NCBI GenBank assembly: GCA_016706425.1
Contig: JADJJR010000001.1
Coordinates: 1,426,001-1,490,000 of the forward strand
Reading direction: 5' to 3'
DNA length: 64,000 nt
Origin: Elusimicrobiota bacterium
Lineage (GTDB): Bacteria > Elusimicrobiota > Elusimicrobia > FEN-1173
Positions 62,191-64,000 of this stretch are shown here, in pieces. Under the pieces are notes generated by a model. That model was not told the origin of the DNA. It made no database searches and saw only the letters and a program-made list of their open reading frames with translations. The translations under genes and the position numbers were made by a program. How positions within the stretch are numbered: the first letter of the stretch is position 1; every line of letters starts with the position of its first letter.

Positions 62191-63136
62191 ATGATGCCCC
62201 TCCTCCTTCAAAGGTTACCGTTCCTGCTCCTCTATTCGGTCGGGGTTGCCCTGACTCTTCGAAGGAAAAACATGAGCCGGGAACTGGCTCTTTGGGGAGC
62301 CGTTTGTTACGGCGTATTGATTGCTTTATCCATCGTCGGCCTGGTCGAAGTGGCCGCGGTGATTTCGGCTTCTAAACACGGTCTTGGGACGGGTGATTGG
62401 CGTTCGTATTTAAAGGTCTGGGGTTATTTTCGGATGGCCGTTTTTTATCTAACTTTCGCCGCCTTGGCCGTCGGCGCCCTCCGCGGCCGTGAAAATACCG
62501 GCGACCTGGCCCGATGGCCGCGCCGCCTGGTGGGGGTGTGTCGGTGGCCGTGCTCCTTGTGAATACTGTTTTCGCTCATCGCTTGGTGGGCCTGACCCCG
62601 TGGGTCCCTCTGATATACGTATTGAGTTTAGGGTCCACGATCACCCTCATGGTTGCTTTTTTTGGTTGGCGTCCGAACGCGGGGGCATCGGCTCCCGTCG
62701 GCTTACCCGCTCTTAGCACGCCGGCTGTCCCCCAACCTTCGGGGGAGGCGGCCGCGAAGGGAATGTTTGAGGAACGCGATTATTTCCCGTTCGTTCTTGG
62801 GGTCTCGGTCTTGGGCGGGCTCGTTTGTATTCCCGTGTTCTGGGGGCTGTTCTCCGGGATGGGATATGCCCAGGCGATCTTTCCGTCGCTGGTGTCCTGC
62901 GGTATTTTTATTTACGCCCACGACAAACGCGGGAATTTCTCCGTGGTTAAGTTGCTTGTGGGGTATGTCATCGTGTTTATGAGCCTGATGCGCGTGATGG
63001 CCAAGGTGGGCCCGGGCGGGGGAAAGCCTTTTTTTGTCGCCGGGGGTTCCTGGGTTTCGTGGTCATGTTCGCCTGCGGCTGGGCGGGGATCGCGGTGGGT
63101 CGGCTCCTTCGCCGCAACCCGGCGGACAAACCATAA
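62191..63136 (+). CDS. Polytopic membrane protein, apparently frameshifted, unknown
   Basis: Hydrophobic helices run through three frames: LQRLPFLLLYSVGVALTL and GAVCYGVLIALSIVGLVEVAAVI; then VAVLLVNTVFAHRLVGLTPWVPLIYVLSLGSTITLMVAFFG and FPFVLGVSVLGGLVCIPVFWGLF; then FLGFVVMFACGWAGIAVGRLLRRNPADKP. Each change of frame coincides with a G5 run (62532-62536; 63042-63046) and is repaired by one added G. It could instead be two genes, with a second start near ATG 62764. No family recognised. Confidence 0.5.
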
Positions 63137-63233
63137 CTTTCCACCCATCGTTTTTGCCGCCAGAGACAACGTCGTCTTTTTCGATTCCATGTGTCCATCG
63201 TGCGGACAGGTGGAAATTGTAGAATCCCCCTAT

Positions 63234-63836
63234 ATGGTTATTGATACACCCGTTTATGTTCCCCTGGGATTTGCCCATGTCCATCCCCATGTCTTTTTTG
63301 ATTTTCTCGCCTACACACTCGGGGCAAGACTCTACTTTTGGATGCGCCCAAAAACCGACATGACGAAAAGCCAAAGCTGGGCCATCGCGGGAGGGGCCTT
63401 GGCGGGGGCCGCTTTGGGAGCGGTGCTTTTGGCCGTGCTGATGGATCCTTTTCATTGGAAATTGGGAAAAACCATTGTTGGCGGTTTGTTGGGTGGCGTG
63501 GCGGGCGTGGAACTGACTAAAAAAGCCGTCCGCTATCGGCGATCAACGGGCGACACGTTTGTTTTTCCGCTTTTAGCGGGCATGGTGGTGGGTCGCTTGG
63601 GGTGTTTTTTATCGGGGTTGGCGGACAACACGACCGGGATTGCCACGGGGTTGCCCTGGGGTGTTGACCTCGGCGACGGTGTTCCCCGCCATCCCACGGC
63701 GATTTATGAAATCGCTTTTCTTATCGCCATAGGCGGGTTCCTCTTTCGAAGTAAACGAATCCCCCGGGAGCCGGGCGATCTGTTCAAGATATTCATGATT
63801 GCGTATCTGGTGTTCCGTCTTTTTATCGACTTTTGA
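63234..63836 (+). CDS. Prolipoprotein diacylglyceryl transferase (Lgt)-like membrane protein
   Basis: About 200 residues, several membrane helices. The segment MVVGRLGCFLSGLADNTTGIATGLPWGVDLGDGVPRHPTAIYEIAFL carries the Lgt core (GRLGCFxxG, PWGV, RHPTxxYE). It is shorter than standard Lgt (about 260 residues). The start ATG 63234 is a best guess; the open frame extends further upstream. It is followed by a coupled small gene and a probable radical SAM gene, a setting unlike housekeeping lgt, so it may be a specialised paralogue. Confidence 0.7.
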   Translation: MVIDTPVYVPLGFAHVHPHVFFDFLAYTLGARLYFWMRPKTDMTKSQSWAIAGGALAGAALGAVLLAVLMDPFHWKLGKTIVGGLLGGVAGVELTKKAVRYRRSTGDTFVFPLLAGMVVGRLGCFLSGLADNTTGIATGLPWGVDLGDGVPRHPTAIYEIAFLIAIGGFLFRSKRIPREPGDLFKIFMIAYLVFRLFIDF

Positions 63837-63958
63837 AACCCTACCCGCGACCGTTTTTGGGGTTGGGAGCTCTGCAATTGGCCGCGCTGGCCGGACTCTA
63901 TTATTACGCGGGAGACGTTCGGCGTTTGGCGGGGAAGACAAGGGCGTCCCATGCCTAA
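63833..63958 (+). CDS. Small membrane peptide, unknown
   Basis: 41 residues from a TTG overlapping the preceding stop (TTGA): one membrane helix (FLGLGALQLAALAGLYYYAG) and a basic tail. Its stop overlaps the ATG region of the next gene. Supported mainly by tight coupling on both sides. Confidence 0.45.
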   Translation: MKPYPRPFLGLGALQLAALAGLYYYAGDVRRLAGKTRASHA

Positions 63959-64000
63959 CCGGCCCTATCTCTTTTTGGAACTCACCAACAGCGTTTGCTC
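63951..64000 (+). CDS. Start of a probable radical SAM protein, cut by window end
   Basis: From ATG 63951: MPNRPYLFLELTNSVC. The LELTNxxC pattern is the usual lead-in to the first cysteine of a radical SAM CxxxCxxC cluster in SPASM-type enzymes. Only 16 codons are visible. Confidence 0.45.
   Translation, partial: MPNRPYLFLELTNSVC

Noticed and set aside
50816..63046. Programmed ribosomal frameshifting across the 50-63 kb genes
   Set aside because: The sites are G5, A5, T5 or C5 runs without slippery heptamers or conserved downstream structures, and they occur in unrelated housekeeping-type genes; error or decay explains them better.

Overview
The window is 64 kb of GC-rich bacterial chromosome. 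Genes are packed into operons with ATGA/GTGA stop-start overlaps, and GTG and TTG starts are common. There are no phage, plasmid or transposase genes. The gene set fits an uncultured, deep-branching Gram-negative lineage: a futalosine-type menaquinone pathway, a BatA-E/MoxR operon, several very large prepilin-like proteins with calcium-loop motifs, a FlgD-like C-terminal domain on a secreted protein, and a 1591-residue secreted/membrane fusion protein. Elusimicrobiota is my best guess, but no phylogenetic marker here proves it.

Layout. 0-8 kb (+): hemY (cut by the window start), malQ, an ABC-2 exporter, a secreted dienelactone hydrolase, a DsbD-type thiol reductase with a peroxiredoxin-like partner, and tRNA-Met. 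8-12.4 kb (-): three pilin-like/PilX-like surface proteins. 12.4-20.4 kb (-): a Bat operon (batE, batD, a fused batB-batC, batA, a BatD-like protein, DUF58, moxR). 20.4-23.7 kb (-): mqnE-mqnA-mqnC and a 2Fe-2S ferredoxin-like gene. 23.8-30 kb (+): another prepilin-like gene and the giant fusion gene. 30-33.4 kb (-): UbiD-, UbiX- and UbiA-family genes, the probable late menaquinone steps. 33.4-34.7 kb (+): a HAD phosphatase and a metallo-beta-lactamase-fold hydrolase.

34.7-35.4 kb holds five head-to-tail 122-bp repeats running directly into tRNA-Val(TAC). Each unit starts with the first 13 nt of that tRNA. 35.5-38.8 kb is a carbamoyltransferase/DUF5989 cluster with a convergent SGNH-type protein. 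38.9-42 kb has small secreted or redox proteins, nnrE, a decayed second nnrE fragment and one copy of a 169-bp element with terminal inverted repeats (second copy, inverted, at 61.4 kb). 42-48.2 kb (+) is an operon resembling the staphyloxanthin pathway (two CrtI/CrtN-type oxidoreductases, AldH, CrtQ-like and CrtO-like enzymes) without crtM. 48-50.5 kb has a TPR protein and a secreted glycosidase-like protein.

From 50.7 to 63.1 kb the sequence changes character. It carries a truncated rho-like gene and a second, further deleted rho fragment. Frameshifts interrupt a lactate dehydrogenase, a GGDEF protein, a metallophosphoesterase (three breaks), a P-type Ca2+-type ATPase, a MarC protein and a polytopic membrane protein. 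Nearly all of these are repaired by adding one base to a homopolymer run, mostly of five. The window ends in an Lgt-like gene followed by the start of a probable radical SAM gene.

The genes together suggest a respiring cell (menaquinone, haem) that handles oxidative and envelope stress (Bat system, DsbD, probable carotenoid glycosyl ester) and invests heavily in surface appendages.
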